Notes: generated by a model not told the origin, from the sequence alone. Shown: positions 1 to 9,175, counted from the first letter of the stretch. The stretch: 10,915 nt of DNA from Actinomycetota bacterium (GCA_029978425.1 JAPOJL010000019.1:1-10915), one strand, 5' to 3'. Made by a program: numbers and translations.

Positions 1-629
1 GTTGCACTCAACATTCTCAACGAGAATTTGCCTTCGCCTTCACCCGAAAGGATGCCCATATCTTGGCTTCCTGCGACTCGTACTCCTATCCGAAAAGAAG
101 GATCGCTCATCAACAACACAACAGATGATGTCGAAGTCGTTGACTTCACGACGCCAACAAGACCACTTGCGGCAATGACTGTCATATCGCGCTTTATCCC
201 TGCGTTAGTTCCTGCATCCAGCACGATGGTCTCTCCAAATGTTCCTGTGCCGCCTTTACTTATGACTCGAGCAGAAACAACTTTGAAACGGGCTTTTCCA
301 GCCAGATTGAGAACGCCCTTAAGTTGTTCAAGCTCTCCAAGCACATTGTCATTAAGTATTAACTGGCTCTTCAACTCCTCATTCTCGGTTTTGAGTGCAT
401 CAATCTTGGATTTCGTACGACCAAGATTTGTAATATCTTCGAAGAGATTGCTTATGGGTGAGAGAACATTGCTTCCAACTCTTTGGACTGGAGCCAAGAA
501 GCTTTGGGTTCCATTACGAATAGATGAAACTAAACTGACTCCACGTAAATCAAGTGTGATCAGGAATAGAGAAGTAACCAAGAGTGAGACCCACAAGAGT
601 CTCGTTCTATTGGTTCCTCGATTCGCCAT
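1..629 (-). CDS. mreC: Rod shape-determining protein MreC, N-terminal part (3' end cut by window edge)
   Basis: MreC is a bitopic membrane protein that links cytoplasmic MreB filaments to the periplasmic elongation machinery (MreD, PBP2, RodA). Translating the minus strand from the ATG at 629-627 gives 209 open codons with no stop before the window ends. It starts MANRGTNRTR, then a single hydrophobic membrane segment at about residues 10-28, a charged coiled-coil stretch at about 66-107 (KSKIDALKTENEELKSQL), and the start of the beta-rich MreC core from about 115, including GLVGVVKS at 156-163. That domain order is the family pattern. The start lies 7 nt after the mreB stop; the weak TAGG at 636-639 overlaps that stop and is the only ribosome-site candidate, so translation is probably coupled to mreB. 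A competing ATG at 633-631 closes after eight codons. The C-terminal part and any mreD lie outside the window. Confidence 0.9.
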   Translation of the reverse strand, partial: MANRGTNRTRLLWVSLLVTSLFLITLDLRGVSLVSSIRNGTQSFLAPVQRVGSNVLSPISNLFEDITNLGRTKSKIDALKTENEELKSQLILNDNVLGELEQLKGVLNLAGKARFKVVSARVISKGGTGTFGETIVLDAGTNAGIKRDMTVIAASGLVGVVKSTTSTSSVVLLMSDPSFRIGVRVAGSQDMGILSGEGEGKFSLRMLSA

Positions 630-636
630 ACATTAC

Positions 637-1677
637 CTATCGGCGAGGCTCGGAGATCAAAACCTTCTCTAGCGCTTCAAATTCTTCAACGCACTTACCC
701 GATCCTTCAACCACAGCTTGTAATGGACGCTCGGATACATGAATCGGCATTCCCGTCTCATGGCGCAATCTCTCATCAAGACCCTTAAGGAGCGCTCCGC
801 CGCCCGTGAGAACAATTCCACGATCCATGAGATCTGCGGCAAGTTCTGGTGGAGTCTTATCGAGAGTGTTCTTCACTGCATTAACAATTGCATTTACCGG
901 TTCTTCAAGAGCCTTACGAATATCCTCTGATGAAACAACTATTGTCTTTGGTAGACCAGTAGCGAGGTCACGTCCACGAATCTCAGCATCAGGTTCATCG
1001 CGAAGTGGGTACGCAGAACCAATTGCCATCTTGATTTCTTCAGCGGTGCGCTCACCGAGCATGAGTGAAAATTCTTTCTTAACCCAATTCATAATCGCGT
1101 GGTCTAACTCATCTCCACCAACACGGATCGAAAGAGCCGAAACAATTCCACCGAGAGAAATAACAGCTACTTCTGTGGTTCCGCCACCGATATCGACGAC
1201 CATATTTCCAGTTGGTTCATGGATGGGAAGCCCTGCGCCGATAGCGGCAGCCATTGGCTCTTCGATGATGTAAACCTTGCGTGCGCCCGCTTCGTATCCT
1301 GCATCTTTCACAGCGCGCTGTTCAACACCAGTAATTCCTGAGGGAACGCAGATGACAATGCGTGGCTTTGCAAGATACGTGCGCTTGTGGACTTGGCGGA
1401 TGAAGTACTTAATCATGAGTGCAGTTGTGTCGAAGTCTGCGATAACACCATCTTTTAGTGGACGGATCGCAACGATGCTGCCCGGAGTACGGCCAATCAT
1501 CTTCTTCGCTTCAGTTCCGACTGCGAGGACCGCGCCTGTTTCTTGATTAACCGCAACCACGCTCGGCTCGTTAAGAACAATGCCTTTACCTCGAACATAG
1601 ACCAAGGTGTTTGCGGTACCTAGATCGATCGCCATATCGCGACCTAAGAATGTCCAACGGTTAGCTTGGCTTGCCAT
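637..1677 (-). CDS. mreB: Rod shape-determining actin homologue MreB
   Basis: MreB is a bacterial actin that forms short membrane-associated filaments and directs lateral peptidoglycan synthesis. At 346 aa it has the usual family length. The actin-fold nucleotide motifs are visible: phosphate-1 loop DLGTANT at residues 18-24, phosphate-2 loop [13 protein letters not shown] at 161-173, and the adenosine motif [14 protein letters not shown] at 287-300. The ATG at 1677-1675 is preceded by AAGGAG (1685-1690) with a 7-nt spacer. Part of that site overlaps the ndk stop codon (1689-1691), so ndk and mreB are likely translationally coupled. The gene is followed by mreC, the standard mreBC arrangement. 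Mycobacteria and corynebacteria lack mreB, so its presence argues against those groups. Identification is secure. Confidence 0.98.
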   Translation of the reverse strand: MASQANRWTFLGRDMAIDLGTANTLVYVRGKGIVLNEPSVVAVNQETGAVLAVGTEAKKMIGRTPGSIVAIRPLKDGVIADFDTTALMIKYFIRQVHKRTYLAKPRIVICVPSGITGVEQRAVKDAGYEAGARKVYIIEEPMAAAIGAGLPIHEPTGNMVVDIGGGTTEVAVISLGGIVSALSIRVGGDELDHAIMNWVKKEFSLMLGERTAEEIKMAIGSAYPLRDEPDAEIRGRDLATGLPKTIVVSSEDIRKALEEPVNAIVNAVKNTLDKTPPELAADLMDRGIVLTGGGALLKGLDERLRHETGMPIHVSERPLQAVVEGSGKCVEEFEALEKVLISEPRR

Positions 1678-1684
1678 TTTTTTG

Positions 1685-1690
1685 CTCCTT
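1685..1690 (-). promoter_or_regulatory. mreB ribosome-binding site overlapping the ndk stop codon
   Basis: AAGGAG sits 7 nt before the mreB ATG and shares two bases with the ndk TAA (1689-1691). Ribosomes terminating on ndk would therefore uncover or occupy the mreB initiation site, a layout typical of translational coupling. Confidence 0.8.
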
Positions 1691-2126
1691 ACAGGTTGGG
1701 GAAGAAGATCTTGATTTCGCGTTCTGCTGATTCAACAGAATCGGAACCATGAACAATATTTTGGACAACTCGTGTGCCTTGATCTCGCGCAAGATCTCCG
1801 CGAATCGAGCCAGGCGCGGCAACAGTTGGGTCAGTTGCTCCTGCGAGAGAACGGAAACCTTCAATCACTCTCTCACCTTCTGCAATCATCGCAACAATCG
1901 GACCAGAGAGCATGAATTCCATGAGCGGTTCGTAAAAAGGTTTTCCTTTATGTTCTGCGTAATGTGCTTCAAGCATTGACTTGTCAGCAGTCAACATTCG
2001 AAGCGCAGTAACTAAGTAACCTTTACGTTCAACGCGAGCAATAACTTCTCCAACGAGTCCGCGACGCACGCCATCAGGTTTAACCAGAATTAGTGTGCGC
2101 TGGGATGAGGAAGTCGAGTTGGTCAC
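1689..2126 (-). CDS. ndk: Nucleoside diphosphate kinase
   Basis: Ndk transfers the gamma-phosphate between nucleoside tri- and diphosphates through a phosphohistidine and so balances the NTP and dNTP pools in the cytoplasm. The 145-aa protein has the N-terminal [18 protein letters not shown] (residues 10-27) and the active-site signature NIVHGSDS with the phosphorylated His at about residue 124. The C-terminal IKIFFPNL is a plausible family end. The start is GTG at 2126-2124, 9 nt after the DUF4233 stop. No good Shine-Dalgarno sequence precedes it, and no other start codon occurs before the conserved [10 protein letters not shown]. The start is therefore chosen by position and gives about seven more residues (MTNSTSSSQ) than short homologues carry. 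mreB follows after 11 nt. Confidence 0.97.
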   Translation of the reverse strand: MTNSTSSSQRTLILVKPDGVRRGLVGEVIARVERKGYLVTALRMLTADKSMLEAHYAEHKGKPFYEPLMEFMLSGPIVAMIAEGERVIEGFRSLAGATDPTVAAPGSIRGDLARDQGTRVVQNIVHGSDSVESAEREIKIFFPNL

Positions 2127-2135
2127 GGGGTAAGT

Positions 2136-2477
2136 CTATTGTGAATTTTTACCTTCGCGACCCTCGCTAAAAGCGGCCCGAGCCGCCTCGCCCTTGCGAC
2201 CCAGCACAATGGCAGTAACCCAGAGTCCGAGGAATAACGCCCCCAGGAAGAACATTGTGAAAACAACAAAGCCGTATGCAACCATCAAAATTTGAACTGT
2301 CCAACCCAGAATCCACCCAATCTTTCGTTTCAACATTCCAGCAGCTAGAAATGCGAGAAGTGTGATGATCCCTCCAAAGATGAGACCGCGGGAATCAGGA
2401 AGATCTTTTGCAAGAAGTAATGCAAACCCCATAACGAACATTTCCATGATTAGAACGCTGCGCGCTAACATCTTCAT
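2136..2477 (-). CDS. DUF4233 family four-helix membrane protein of unknown function
   Basis: This is a small integral membrane protein of 113 aa from the ATG chosen here. I place it in DUF4233 because of its length, its hydrophobic profile and its position directly after folC, a typical actinobacterial location. No biochemical role is known to me. Membrane segments are visible at about residues 7-23, 30-48 and 53-90, the last long enough for two helices, giving four in total. An acidic residue (Glu12) is buried in helix 1. The tail is polar and charged (RKGEAARAAFSEGREGKNSQ). The start ATG at 2477-2475 shares its A with the folC TGA stop (TGATG) and has AAGGAG (2486-2491) 8 nt upstream. A TTG one codon earlier (2480) is in frame but only 5 nt from that site, so ATG is preferred. 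Co-translation with folC is likely. Confidence 0.85.
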   Translation of the reverse strand: MKMLARSVLIMEMFVMGFALLLAKDLPDSRGLIFGGIITLLAFLAAGMLKRKIGWILGWTVQILMVAYGFVVFTMFFLGALFLGLWVTAIVLGRKGEAARAAFSEGREGKNSQ

Positions 2478-3829
2478 CAACGTTTCTCCTTCATTCGCCG
2501 AATAATTCCACGAGCTTCTCCGGCGGTAACAACGGAACCTGCGACAAGAACTGCAGTGTTTGAATCACTTACGCCATTATCAAGTTTTGCTTGTTCAATT
2601 GCCTTCACAAGCGCTTCTTGAAGTGACTCAATTGCAGTAACTCTTTCACTTCCGAAAATACCTTGGGCGCTAGCTCTCAATTCTGATAAGTCTGCAGCAC
2701 GATGAGAAGAGTTCTTTGAGACTATTACTCGATTCACAACACTCTCTAACTCTTCGAGAATTCCATCGACATCTTTATCTCCCATTGGCGCAATAACTCC
2801 AATAATCGAATCGAAGTCGAATTCCTCGGAGATCGTTCTTTTGAGAGATTGAGCTCCATGTGGGTTATGAGCCGCATCAATAATCACTGTTGGGTTTCGC
2901 ATAATGATTTCGCAGCGACCTGGTGATGTAGCGTTGACAAGCGCTTCGCGCACAACTTCCTCATCTAACTTGCTCTCCCCTGCAAAAACTTCTACTGCAG
3001 CAATGGCAGTGGCTGCGTTGGAGGCTTGATGAGCACCATGAAGTGGAAGAAACAGGTCGTTGTATTCACCGTAAACGCCAGCGATAGAAATGAGCTGCCC
3101 ACCTACGGCTAACGCTCGATTCTTAACGGAATATTCAATCCCCTCTCGTATCGGAGTCGCATCTACTTGAGCGCACTTATGCATTAATACTTGAGCCACG
3201 TCGGGCTCTTGACGAGCTAGGACTGCAAAGGCGCTCTCTTTAATGATGCCTGATTTTGTAAGTGCGATTTTCTCTAGGGTATCTCCTAGATATTCCATGT
3301 GATCAAATCCGATCGGAGTGATAACAGAGACGTCAGCGTTGATGACATTCGTAGAGTCCCACTCCCCGCCCATGCCACATTCAAAAATACCGACATCTAC
3401 TGGAAATTCTGCAAAGGCCACAAAAGCGAGAGCGCACATTGACTCGAAGAACGAAAGCTTGTTGGGCATTCTGGAATCAATAAGATCCAAATAGAGTGCG
3501 ATGTCGTTATAAGTGGCAATCATTCCCTCAGGCGAAATTGGTTCACCATTGATAGAAATTCGCTCGAGAAAACTTTCAAGATGTGGACTAGTAAAGCGTC
3601 CAGTTCGCATTCCTAGTTGGAAGCACAAGGAATCAATGAGTCGAGTTGTGGTGGTCTTTCCATTTGTTCCAGCAATATGAATTGTGGGGTATGACAGCTG
3701 TGGTGAACCAAGTGCATCTGCAAGAGCTGCAATCCGATCAAGTGTTGGTGCGATGCGGGTTTCTGGCCAGCGATTAAGGAGCGCCTTTTCTATTGCATCC
3801 AGGCGTTCGAAGTCATCCTTACTTGTCAT
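2477..3829 (-). CDS. folC: Folylpolyglutamate synthase / dihydrofolate synthase
   Basis: FolC is an ATP-dependent Mur-ligase-like enzyme that adds glutamate to folates; in most bacteria it also makes dihydrofolate from dihydropteroate. The 450-aa protein shows the P-loop GTNGKTT at residues 54-60, the folate-binding omega loop TSPHL at 80-84, the metal-binding segment ECGMGGEWDSTN at 150-161, GFDHMEYLG at 174-182, KSGIIK at 192-197 (the lysine carbamylated in the family), HGAHQASNAATA at 264-275 and the C-terminal-domain DAAHNPHG at 318-325. Length and motif order fit a full FolC. The ATG at 3829-3827 lies 2 nt past the valS stop and has no strong Shine-Dalgarno sequence, suggesting coupling to valS. 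Whether both activities are present cannot be read from the sequence alone. Confidence 0.95.
   Translation of the reverse strand: MTSKDDFERLDAIEKALLNRWPETRIAPTLDRIAALADALGSPQLSYPTIHIAGTNGKTTTTRLIDSLCFQLGMRTGRFTSPHLESFLERISINGEPISPEGMIATYNDIALYLDLIDSRMPNKLSFFESMCALAFVAFAEFPVDVGIFECGMGGEWDSTNVINADVSVITPIGFDHMEYLGDTLEKIALTKSGIIKESAFAVLARQEPDVAQVLMHKCAQVDATPIREGIEYSVKNRALAVGGQLISIAGVYGEYNDLFLPLHGAHQASNAATAIAAVEVFAGESKLDEEVVREALVNATSPGRCEIIMRNPTVIIDAAHNPHGAQSLKRTISEEFDFDSIIGVIAPMGDKDVDGILEELESVVNRVIVSKNSSHRAADLSELRASAQGIFGSERVTAIESLQEALVKAIEQAKLDNGVSDSNTAVLVAGSVVTAGEARGIIRRMKEKR
2486..2491 (-). promoter_or_regulatory. Ribosome-binding site for the DUF4233 gene inside the folC end
   Basis: AAGGAG lies within the last codons of folC, 8 nt before the ATG at 2477 that overlaps the folC stop. 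The spacing favours this ATG over the TTG at 2480. Confidence 0.75.
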
Positions 3830-3831
3830 TA

Positions 3832-6420
3832 TTAATCTTTTGGCAATGCGGCAAGCAAGGCATTAATGCGCACAATTTCGGTCTCACAAAATTCCATTCG
3901 ATCACGGATAGTTTTCACAACATCCATGGGAGCTTTGGCCATGAAATTTTCATTTTCGAGTTTTACGCGAGCAGTTTCTTGATCTTTCTTGATCGCCTCA
4001 AGATCCTTGCTTAAACGTGCCCGTTCAGCCTTAACGTCAATGGTTCCCGTTAAGTCGAAGTGAACTACGAAATCTCCAACTTCGATCTTTGCGCTGGGGC
4101 TAAATGAATCTGCAGGGCTATCAAGGCGAACCAAGAAACGCAGCGCTGATTCGTATTGTGCAAGAGCGCCTTTGAGGCCATCAATGCGAGCCACAACTCG
4201 GGCGGAAGTTTTAATTCCTTGATCACTTCTAAAGCGACGAATCTCTGTGATGAGGCGTTGCATATCTTCAACTACTCCCAGCGCCTCAGGATCATCTTGG
4301 GCACCCTTAGCGGTTGGCCATTCAGCTATGACAAGTGACTCACCTGAAGTCAGCGCAGTCCAAAGTGCTTCGGTAAGGAAGGGCATGGTTGGATGCATGA
4401 GGCGGAGTAATTGATCCAAAACATGACCTAAGACGCGACGAGTCTTATCAGCCTCAGCGCCACCTTTGGCAAATGTGTCTTTAATTAACTCGAGATACCA
4501 ATCACAAACCTCATCCCACGCAAAGTGATAAATCTCTTCACAGCCTTTAGCAAATTCGAATGTTTCAAAGAGCTGGTCAGCGTTATTGATTGTTGAATCA
4601 AGGCGATTCAGTATCCATCGATCAATGTGATTGAGCTCCGAGCGATCTGGAAGTGGGCCAGAAACATTTGCGCCATTCATCATCGCAAAGCGCGATGCAT
4701 TCCAGACTTTTGTGGCGAAATTACGAGCGCCCGCGATCCACTCTTCGGCAAGTGCTTGGTCAGTTCCTGGATTTGCACCGCGCGCCAGAGTAAAGCGGAG
4801 CGCATCAGAACCATACTTATCCATAAATTCAAGTGGATCAACAGTGTTACCACGCGACTTACTCATCTTCTTGCCATGCTTATCACGCACTAAGCCATGG
4901 AGTGCAATCACTTTAAATGGTGGAACTCCATCCATAGCAAAGAGACCGAAGAGCATCATGCGAACAACCCAGAAGAAGAGAATGTCGTAACCTGTAACTA
5001 AAACACTCGTGGGATAAAACTTCTTCAAATCATCAGTGTTATTCGGCCAACCTAATGTTGAAAAAGGCCATAGTGCAGATGAAAACCAGGTATCGAGAAC
5101 ATCAGGATCTTGTTCGTAACCAGCAGGTGCTGTTTCGCCAGGTCCGACAACGATGACTTCGCCATTTGGTCCGTACCAGGCGGGAATGCGATGGCCCCAC
5201 CAAAGTTGGCGTGAGATACACCAGTCATGCATGTTGTCGACCCATTCAAAATAACGTGGCTCCATAGAGACCGGATCGATCTTTACTTTCCCATCCCGAA
5301 CTGCATCACCAGCAGCTTTTGCAAGTGGCGCAACTTTCACAAACCACTGCTTTGAAAGTCGCGGCTCAACAGTGGTGTCACAACGTGAACAATGACCGAC
5401 TGCGTGAATATATGGACGCTTCTCCGAAACAACGCGTCCCATACTTCGTAATTTCTCTACAACTGCTTTGCGTGCATCAAAGCGATCCATGCCATCGAAT
5501 TCAGTGCCAGTTCCATCCATCACGCCATGCTCATTCATAATGACAATGAGCGGGACGTTATGGCGCATACCCATCTCAAAGTCATTTGGATCATGCGCAG
5601 CGGTCACCTTCACGGCGCCTGTGCCAAATTCTGGTTCGACCAATTCATCAGCAATGATTGGAATCATGCGGTTAACAAGAGGAAGAAGAACTGACTTACC
5701 AATCATGTGCTTGTAGCGCTCATCACTAGGGTGAACCGCAACAGCTCCATCGCCCAACATGGTTTCAGGGCGAGTTGTGGCAACCGTAATGCTTAACTCA
5801 TCGTCACCGTAACGAACCTGGACAAATTCGCCCGCATCATCGCTATGGTCAACTTCAATATCGGATAGCGCCGTTAAGCAGCGTGGGCACCAGTTAATAA
5901 TCTTCTCTGCGCGATAAATAAGTCCTGAGTCATAAAGACGCTTAAAGATAGTGAGAACTGCTTCGGATAGACCTTCATCCATGGTGAAGCGCTCGCGACT
6001 CCAATCAACGCTATCACCCAGTCTTTTCATCTGACCAAGAATTGCGCCGCCCGATTCTGCTTTCCAGGACCAAACTTTTTTAACAAACTCTTCACGACCA
6101 AGATCGTGGCGAGATTTTCCTTGGGCAGCTAATTGCTTTTCGACAACATTTTGTGTGGCAATTCCTGCGTGGTCCATTCCAGGAAGCCAGAGTGTTTCAA
6201 AACCTTTCATTCGCTTCATACGCGTTAACAAATCTTGAATGGTGTGATCGAGCGCGTGGCCAATGTGAAGGCTGCCCGTCACATTCGGCGGAGGAATAAC
6301 TATTGAGAAGGGTTGCTTCGTGGATTGTGAATCAGCGGTGAAATATCCAGCATCTAACCATTTTTGGTAGAGCGGACCTTCAATCTCACTCGGAGAAAAT
6401 TGTGAAGGCAGCTCTGACAT
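3832..6420 (-). CDS. valS: Valyl-tRNA synthetase
   Basis: ValRS is a cytoplasmic class Ia synthetase that attaches valine to tRNA-Val and hydrolyses mischarged Thr-tRNA. The 862-aa protein contains the HIGH motif at residues 52-55 inside [12 protein letters not shown] and the KMSKS motif at 518-522. The editing (CP1) domain is marked by [10 protein letters not shown] at 215-224 and [17 protein letters not shown] at 266-282. Two cysteine pairs, CPRC at 178-181 and CSRC at 344-347, resemble metal knuckles. The anticodon-binding domain spans roughly 570-730, and a C-terminal coiled-coil arm at about 793-862 is typical of ValRS and separates it from IleRS and LeuRS. The ATG at 6420-6418 lies 21 nt after the clpX stop; no clear Shine-Dalgarno sequence is seen. 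The folC start follows 2 nt after the valS stop. Confidence 0.98.
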   Translation of the reverse strand: MSELPSQFSPSEIEGPLYQKWLDAGYFTADSQSTKQPFSIVIPPPNVTGSLHIGHALDHTIQDLLTRMKRMKGFETLWLPGMDHAGIATQNVVEKQLAAQGKSRHDLGREEFVKKVWSWKAESGGAILGQMKRLGDSVDWSRERFTMDEGLSEAVLTIFKRLYDSGLIYRAEKIINWCPRCLTALSDIEVDHSDDAGEFVQVRYGDDELSITVATTRPETMLGDGAVAVHPSDERYKHMIGKSVLLPLVNRMIPIIADELVEPEFGTGAVKVTAAHDPNDFEMGMRHNVPLIVIMNEHGVMDGTGTEFDGMDRFDARKAVVEKLRSMGRVVSEKRPYIHAVGHCSRCDTTVEPRLSKQWFVKVAPLAKAAGDAVRDGKVKIDPVSMEPRYFEWVDNMHDWCISRQLWWGHRIPAWYGPNGEVIVVGPGETAPAGYEQDPDVLDTWFSSALWPFSTLGWPNNTDDLKKFYPTSVLVTGYDILFFWVVRMMLFGLFAMDGVPPFKVIALHGLVRDKHGKKMSKSRGNTVDPLEFMDKYGSDALRFTLARGANPGTDQALAEEWIAGARNFATKVWNASRFAMMNGANVSGPLPDRSELNHIDRWILNRLDSTINNADQLFETFEFAKGCEEIYHFAWDEVCDWYLELIKDTFAKGGAEADKTRRVLGHVLDQLLRLMHPTMPFLTEALWTALTSGESLVIAEWPTAKGAQDDPEALGVVEDMQRLITEIRRFRSDQGIKTSARVVARIDGLKGALAQYESALRFLVRLDSPADSFSPSAKIEVGDFVVHFDLTGTIDVKAERARLSKDLEAIKKDQETARVKLENENFMAKAPMDVVKTIRDRMEFCETEIVRINALLAALPKD

Positions 6421-6441
6421 AAGGCGAGATACTACCGATGA

Positions 6442-7728
6442 TTAAGCGGTCTTCTCTTCTCCACGTTTCGCAGAACGCTTCACGCTATTTGGACCGCGCT
6501 CAAGATAAGTCGGTGCAGCCTTCGAGGTTATGACTTCTGGAGTCACCAGTACCTTGCCAATTTCTTTCTTGCTTGGAACTTCGTACATCACTGGAAGGAG
6601 AACTTCTTCCATGATGGCTCGAAGACCACGCGCGCCTGTGCCACGAGCGATTGCTTGGTCAGCGATCACTTCGAGCGCTTCTGTGGTGATTTCGAATTCC
6701 ACATCATCCATCTCAAAGAGATGTTGATATTGACGCACAAGAGCATTCTTTGGCTCGGTGAGGATTTGGAGAAGTGCTGCTCGATCCAAGTTTTCAACCG
6801 ATGTGACAATCGGTAAACGGCCAATAAATTCAGGAATCATGCCGAATTTCAATAGATCTTCTGGCATCACATCTGCAAATGGATCGTTGGTCTGCTTATC
6901 TTTCTCAGTTTGGAGTGTGGCATTAAATCCAACGCCAGCTTTTCCTTTACGGCCTTCAATAATCTTTTCTAGACCAGCAAATGCTCCACCCACAATGAAG
7001 AGGACATTGGTGGTATCAATTTGAATAAATTCTTGGTGTGGATGTTTACGTCCGCCTTGTGGTGGAACCGAGGCTGTGGTGCCTTCAAGAATCTTGAGGA
7101 GAGCTTGTTGTACACCTTCACCAGATACATCGCGCGTGATTGATGGGTTCTCGCTCTTGCGTGCAACTTTGTCGATTTCGTCGATATAAATAATTCCAGT
7201 TTCTGCTTTCTTTACATCAAAGTCAGCTGCTTGAATTAATTTGAGCAAGATATTTTCAACATCTTCTCCCACATATCCGGCTTCAGTAAGAGCTGTGGCA
7301 TCAGCAATTGCAAATGGAACATTGAGCATGCGGGCTAAAGTCTGGGCAAGAAGAGTTTTGCCACAACCAGTTGGGCCAAGAAGGAGAATGTTGCTCTTGG
7401 AGAGTTCTACGCCTTCTTCGCGATGACGATCGCCAGCCTTGATTCTCTTGTAATGGTTATAGACAGCAACCGAGAGAGATTTCTTTGCACGGTCTTGGCC
7501 AATCACATATTGATCTAGAAAATCGTAAATTTCTTGTGGTTTGGGAAGTTCTTTCAGACCTTCAGAGGTCGCTTCCGTTAATTCGTCCTCGATGATTTCA
7601 TTACAGAGATCGATACATTCATCGCAGATATAGACGCCAGGACCAGCGATAAGTTTCTTTACTTGCTTCTGGGTTTTACCGCAGAAAGAACACTTAAGAA
7701 GATCGCCGCTTTCACCGATGCGAGTCAC
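6442..7728 (-). CDS. clpX: ATP-dependent Clp protease ATPase subunit ClpX
   Basis: ClpX is a hexameric AAA+ unfoldase that recognises tagged substrates (for example ssrA) and feeds them into ClpP. The 428-aa protein begins with the zinc-binding domain, four cysteines at residues 13, 16, 35 and 38. The AAA+ module follows: Walker A GPTGCGKT at 118-125, pore-1 loop GYVG at 151-154, Walker B IIYIDEID at 179-186, the RKH loop at 227-229, a ClpP-docking loop with VGF at 266-268 in place of the E. coli IGF, the arginine finger in GRLP (Arg304) and sensor 2 GTGARGLR at 363-370. The start is GTG at 7728-7726, giving [17 protein letters not shown], which aligns with the usual actinobacterial N-terminus. 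The upstream ribosome site is weak. It is separated from clpP2 by 108 nt, so it may have its own promoter or be regulated by attenuation; valS follows after 21 nt. Confidence 0.98.
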   Translation of the reverse strand: MTRIGESGDLLKCSFCGKTQKQVKKLIAGPGVYICDECIDLCNEIIEDELTEATSEGLKELPKPQEIYDFLDQYVIGQDRAKKSLSVAVYNHYKRIKAGDRHREEGVELSKSNILLLGPTGCGKTLLAQTLARMLNVPFAIADATALTEAGYVGEDVENILLKLIQAADFDVKKAETGIIYIDEIDKVARKSENPSITRDVSGEGVQQALLKILEGTTASVPPQGGRKHPHQEFIQIDTTNVLFIVGGAFAGLEKIIEGRKGKAGVGFNATLQTEKDKQTNDPFADVMPEDLLKFGMIPEFIGRLPIVTSVENLDRAALLQILTEPKNALVRQYQHLFEMDDVEFEITTEALEVIADQAIARGTGARGLRAIMEEVLLPVMYEVPSKKEIGKVLVTPEVITSKAAPTYLERGPNSVKRSAKRGEEKTA

Positions 7729-7787
7729 AGAACGCCTACTTTCGTTAGGGAAGGCACTAATCGTAAATCGGTGTGCGTGCTTGATGT

Positions 7788-7806
7788 GGGCGAAACATGT
7801 TCGCCC
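7788..7806 (-). promoter_or_regulatory. Hairpin in the clpP2-clpX gap
   Basis: GGGCGAA, a 5-nt loop and TTCGCCC form a 7-bp GC-rich stem in the 108-nt gap between clpP2 and clpX, about 30 nt after the clpP2 stop. There is no U tract after it on the minus strand, so it may be a partial terminator, an RNA-processing or stability element, or an operator for a clpX promoter. A weak TAnnnT (TACGAT) lies between it and clpX. The rest of the gap shows nothing I recognise. Confidence 0.4.
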
Positions 7807-7836
7807 TGAGAGTAATTGCCGAAATTAAGCGGGTGA

Positions 7837-8460
7837 TTACTTCTTTGAAGAAGCTTTACGTGAAGCCAAGATCTGGTCGACGAGACCATACTCAACGGCT
7901 TCTGCTGCGGTAAGAATCTTGTCGCGCTCGATGTCCTTGCCGATTTCTTCTTTCGACTTCTTAGAGTGCTTCGACAACATCTCCTCCAAGAGTTCGCGCA
8001 TACGCAAAACCTCGCGTGCTTGGATTTCGATATCAGAACCTTGTCCGCCACCTTCGCTATAAGGCTGATGAATCAAGATTCGTGAATGCTCAAGCGCATA
8101 ACGCTTTCCAGCAGTTCCACCTGCGAGTAACACGGCAGCTGCGGAAGCAGCTTGTCCCAAGCAGATAGTCATGACATCTGGACGAACGAACTGCATCGTG
8201 TCATAAATTGCTGTTAACGCCGTGAATGATCCTCCCGGAGAATTGATGTACATCATGATGTCACGATCTGGATCCATCGATTCAAGAGTTAGGAGTTGGG
8301 CCATAACATCGTTCGCGACGGTGTCATCAATTCCTTGTCCAAGGAAGATGATTCTTTCTTCAAAGAGTTTTGTGTATGGATCAAGTCGTTTGTATCCATA
8401 AGCTGTTCGTTCTTCAATCGTTGGAAGGACGTAACGATTGTGAATATCGTTAATTTTCAT
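7837..8460 (-). CDS. clpP2: ATP-dependent Clp protease proteolytic subunit ClpP2
   Basis: ClpP2 is the second of two ClpP paralogues that in actinobacteria form mixed ClpP1P2 tetradecamers. The 207-aa protein has the complete serine-protease triad: Ser106 in GQAAS, His131 in RILIHQP and Asp180 in IERDK. The long N-terminal segment before the conserved ERIIFLG ([20 protein letters not shown] onward) is characteristic of ClpP2 and differs from the short ClpP1 leader. The ATG at 8460-8458 overlaps the clpP1 TGA in an ATGA, and GGAGG (8470-8474) lies 9 nt upstream, so the two subunits are translationally coupled. This fits the need for both in the complex. The paralogue assignment rests on gene order and the N-terminus. 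Confidence 0.96.
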   Translation of the reverse strand: MKINDIHNRYVLPTIEERTAYGYKRLDPYTKLFEERIIFLGQGIDDTVANDVMAQLLTLESMDPDRDIMMYINSPGGSFTALTAIYDTMQFVRPDVMTICLGQAASAAAVLLAGGTAGKRYALEHSRILIHQPYSEGGGQGSDIEIQAREVLRMRELLEEMLSKHSKKSKEEIGKDIERDKILTAAEAVEYGLVDQILASRKASSKK

Positions 8461-9071
8461 CGCGCGGTTCCTCCGCTTCCTGAGACTTGGCCAGCTGATT
8501 TAACGACATGATCAACAAAGCCATATTCCTTGGCTTCCTCCGCAGTGAACCAACGATCGCGATCAGAGTCAGCGGTGATGGTGTCCATTTTCTGGCCTGT
8601 GTGATGAGCAATGAGTTCTGCCATTTTCTTCTTTGTGAAAGACATTTGTTCAGCTTGAATTTTGATGTCTGAGGCAGTTCCACCAATTCCACCAGAGGGC
8701 TGGTGCATCATGATTCGGGCGTGTGGCAATGCATAACGTTTTCCGGGAGCACCAGCGCAGAGAAGGAATTGCCCCATCGAAGCCGCAAGTCCCATCGCAA
8801 CAGTTGCGACATCATTCTTGATGTATTGCATCGTGTCGTAAATTGCCATTCCCGCGGAGATAGAACCTCCTGGTGAATTTATATATAGGAAAATATCTTT
8901 ATCAGGATCTTCAGCAGCCAGTAGCAACATTTGTGCGGCAATCGCATTTGCCATGGTGTCTTCCACGACTGAGCCAAGGAAAATGATTCGTTCCTTGAGT
9001 AATCGGTTATAGACCTGGTCATCTAAACCACCGGCGTTTGGGGTCGCCATGCGTGGGGTAATCAGCTCCAC
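8457..9071 (-). CDS. clpP1: ATP-dependent Clp protease proteolytic subunit ClpP1
   Basis: ClpP1 is the upstream ClpP paralogue of the pair. From the chosen GTG start the protein has 204 residues, with catalytic Ser98 in GLAASMG, His123 in RIMMHQP and Asp172 in SDRDRW, each one position offset from mature E. coli ClpP (97/122/171). The N-terminus ([15 protein letters not shown]) is likely trimmed as a propeptide. The start is GTG at 9071-9069 because a perfect AGGAGG (9077-9082) lies 5 nt upstream. The longest open frame reaches back to a TTG at 9122, but that start has no ribosome site and would translate the leader. The ATG at 9050 is too far from AGGAGG. The stop overlaps the clpP2 start by 4 nt. 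A 105-nt gap with inverted repeats separates it from tig and is the likely place for a clpP1P2 promoter. Confidence 0.96.
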   Translation of the reverse strand: MELITPRMATPNAGGLDDQVYNRLLKERIIFLGSVVEDTMANAIAAQMLLLAAEDPDKDIFLYINSPGGSISAGMAIYDTMQYIKNDVATVAMGLAASMGQFLLCAGAPGKRYALPHARIMMHQPSGGIGGTASDIKIQAEQMSFTKKKMAELIAHHTGQKMDTITADSDRDRWFTAEEAKEYGFVDHVVKSAGQVSGSGGTAR

Positions 9072-9076
9072 AGAAT

Positions 9077-9082
9077 CCTCCT
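9077..9082 (-). promoter_or_regulatory. Strong ribosome-binding site fixing the clpP1 start
   Basis: The minus strand reads AGGAGG, then ATTCT, then the GTG at 9071. The 5-nt spacer and perfect anti-16S match decide the clpP1 start against the longer TTG-initiated frame at 9122 and the internal ATG at 9050. Confidence 0.85.
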
Positions 9083-9107
9083 GATAAAAGTTATGTAGTG
9101 ACCCTAA

Positions 9108-9119
9108 CGCTCCGCAGCG
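9108..9119. promoter_or_regulatory. Second short inverted repeat upstream of clpP1
   Basis: CGCT-CCGC-AGCG is a 4-bp palindrome about 37 nt before the clpP1 start, with the same CGCT/AGCG half-sites as the repeat at 9156-9175 and only one base more spacer than a CGC-N5-GCG operator. TAACTT lies between it and the ribosome site and could be a -10 element (TAnnnT), but no good -35 is seen. Confidence 0.25.
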
Positions 9120-9155
9120 CAAAATGCTTCCTCGAAAGGGAGAAATCTCGCGATG

Positions 9156-9175
9156 TTCGCTCAGGGCAGAGCGAA
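9156..9175. promoter_or_regulatory. Inverted repeat just after tig, in the clpP1 upstream gap
   Basis: TTCGCTC, a 6-nt spacer and GAGCGAA form a perfect 7-bp inverted repeat that begins directly after the tig stop. In RNA it could be a hairpin, but no U tract follows on the minus strand, so it is at best a U-less terminator. The half-sites TTCGCT and AGCGAA resemble those described for the actinobacterial Clp regulator ClgR (a CGC-N5-GCG type operator), but here they are 5 nt further apart. Either role is inference. Confidence 0.4.

Noticed and set aside
28..672. 214-codon plus-strand reading frame
   Set aside because: It is the antisense of mreC and the mreB end; the minus-strand frame encodes a clear MreC with membrane anchor and coiled coil.
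806..1273. 155-codon plus-strand frame, with further plus-strand frames at 739-930 and 1277-1546
   Set aside because: All lie antisense to mreB, whose actin motifs run across the same bases; Ser/Thr/Arg-rich composition is typical of antisense shadows.
1661..1864. 67-codon minus-strand frame across the ndk-mreB junction
   Set aside because: Out of frame with ndk, which carries the catalytic histidine motif; no independent support.
4627..4990. Two overlapping plus-strand frames of 88 and 119 codons within valS
   Set aside because: Antisense to the ValRS catalytic region containing KMSKS; shadows of strong coding bias.
7725..8051. 108-codon minus-strand frame across the clpP2 3' end and gap
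   Set aside because: Out-of-frame shadow of clpP2 rich in Arg/Ser/Cys, with no family resemblance or ribosome site.
8450..8692. 80-codon minus-strand frame overlapping clpP1
   Set aside because: Out-of-frame shadow inside clpP1, whose catalytic residues are intact in the main frame.
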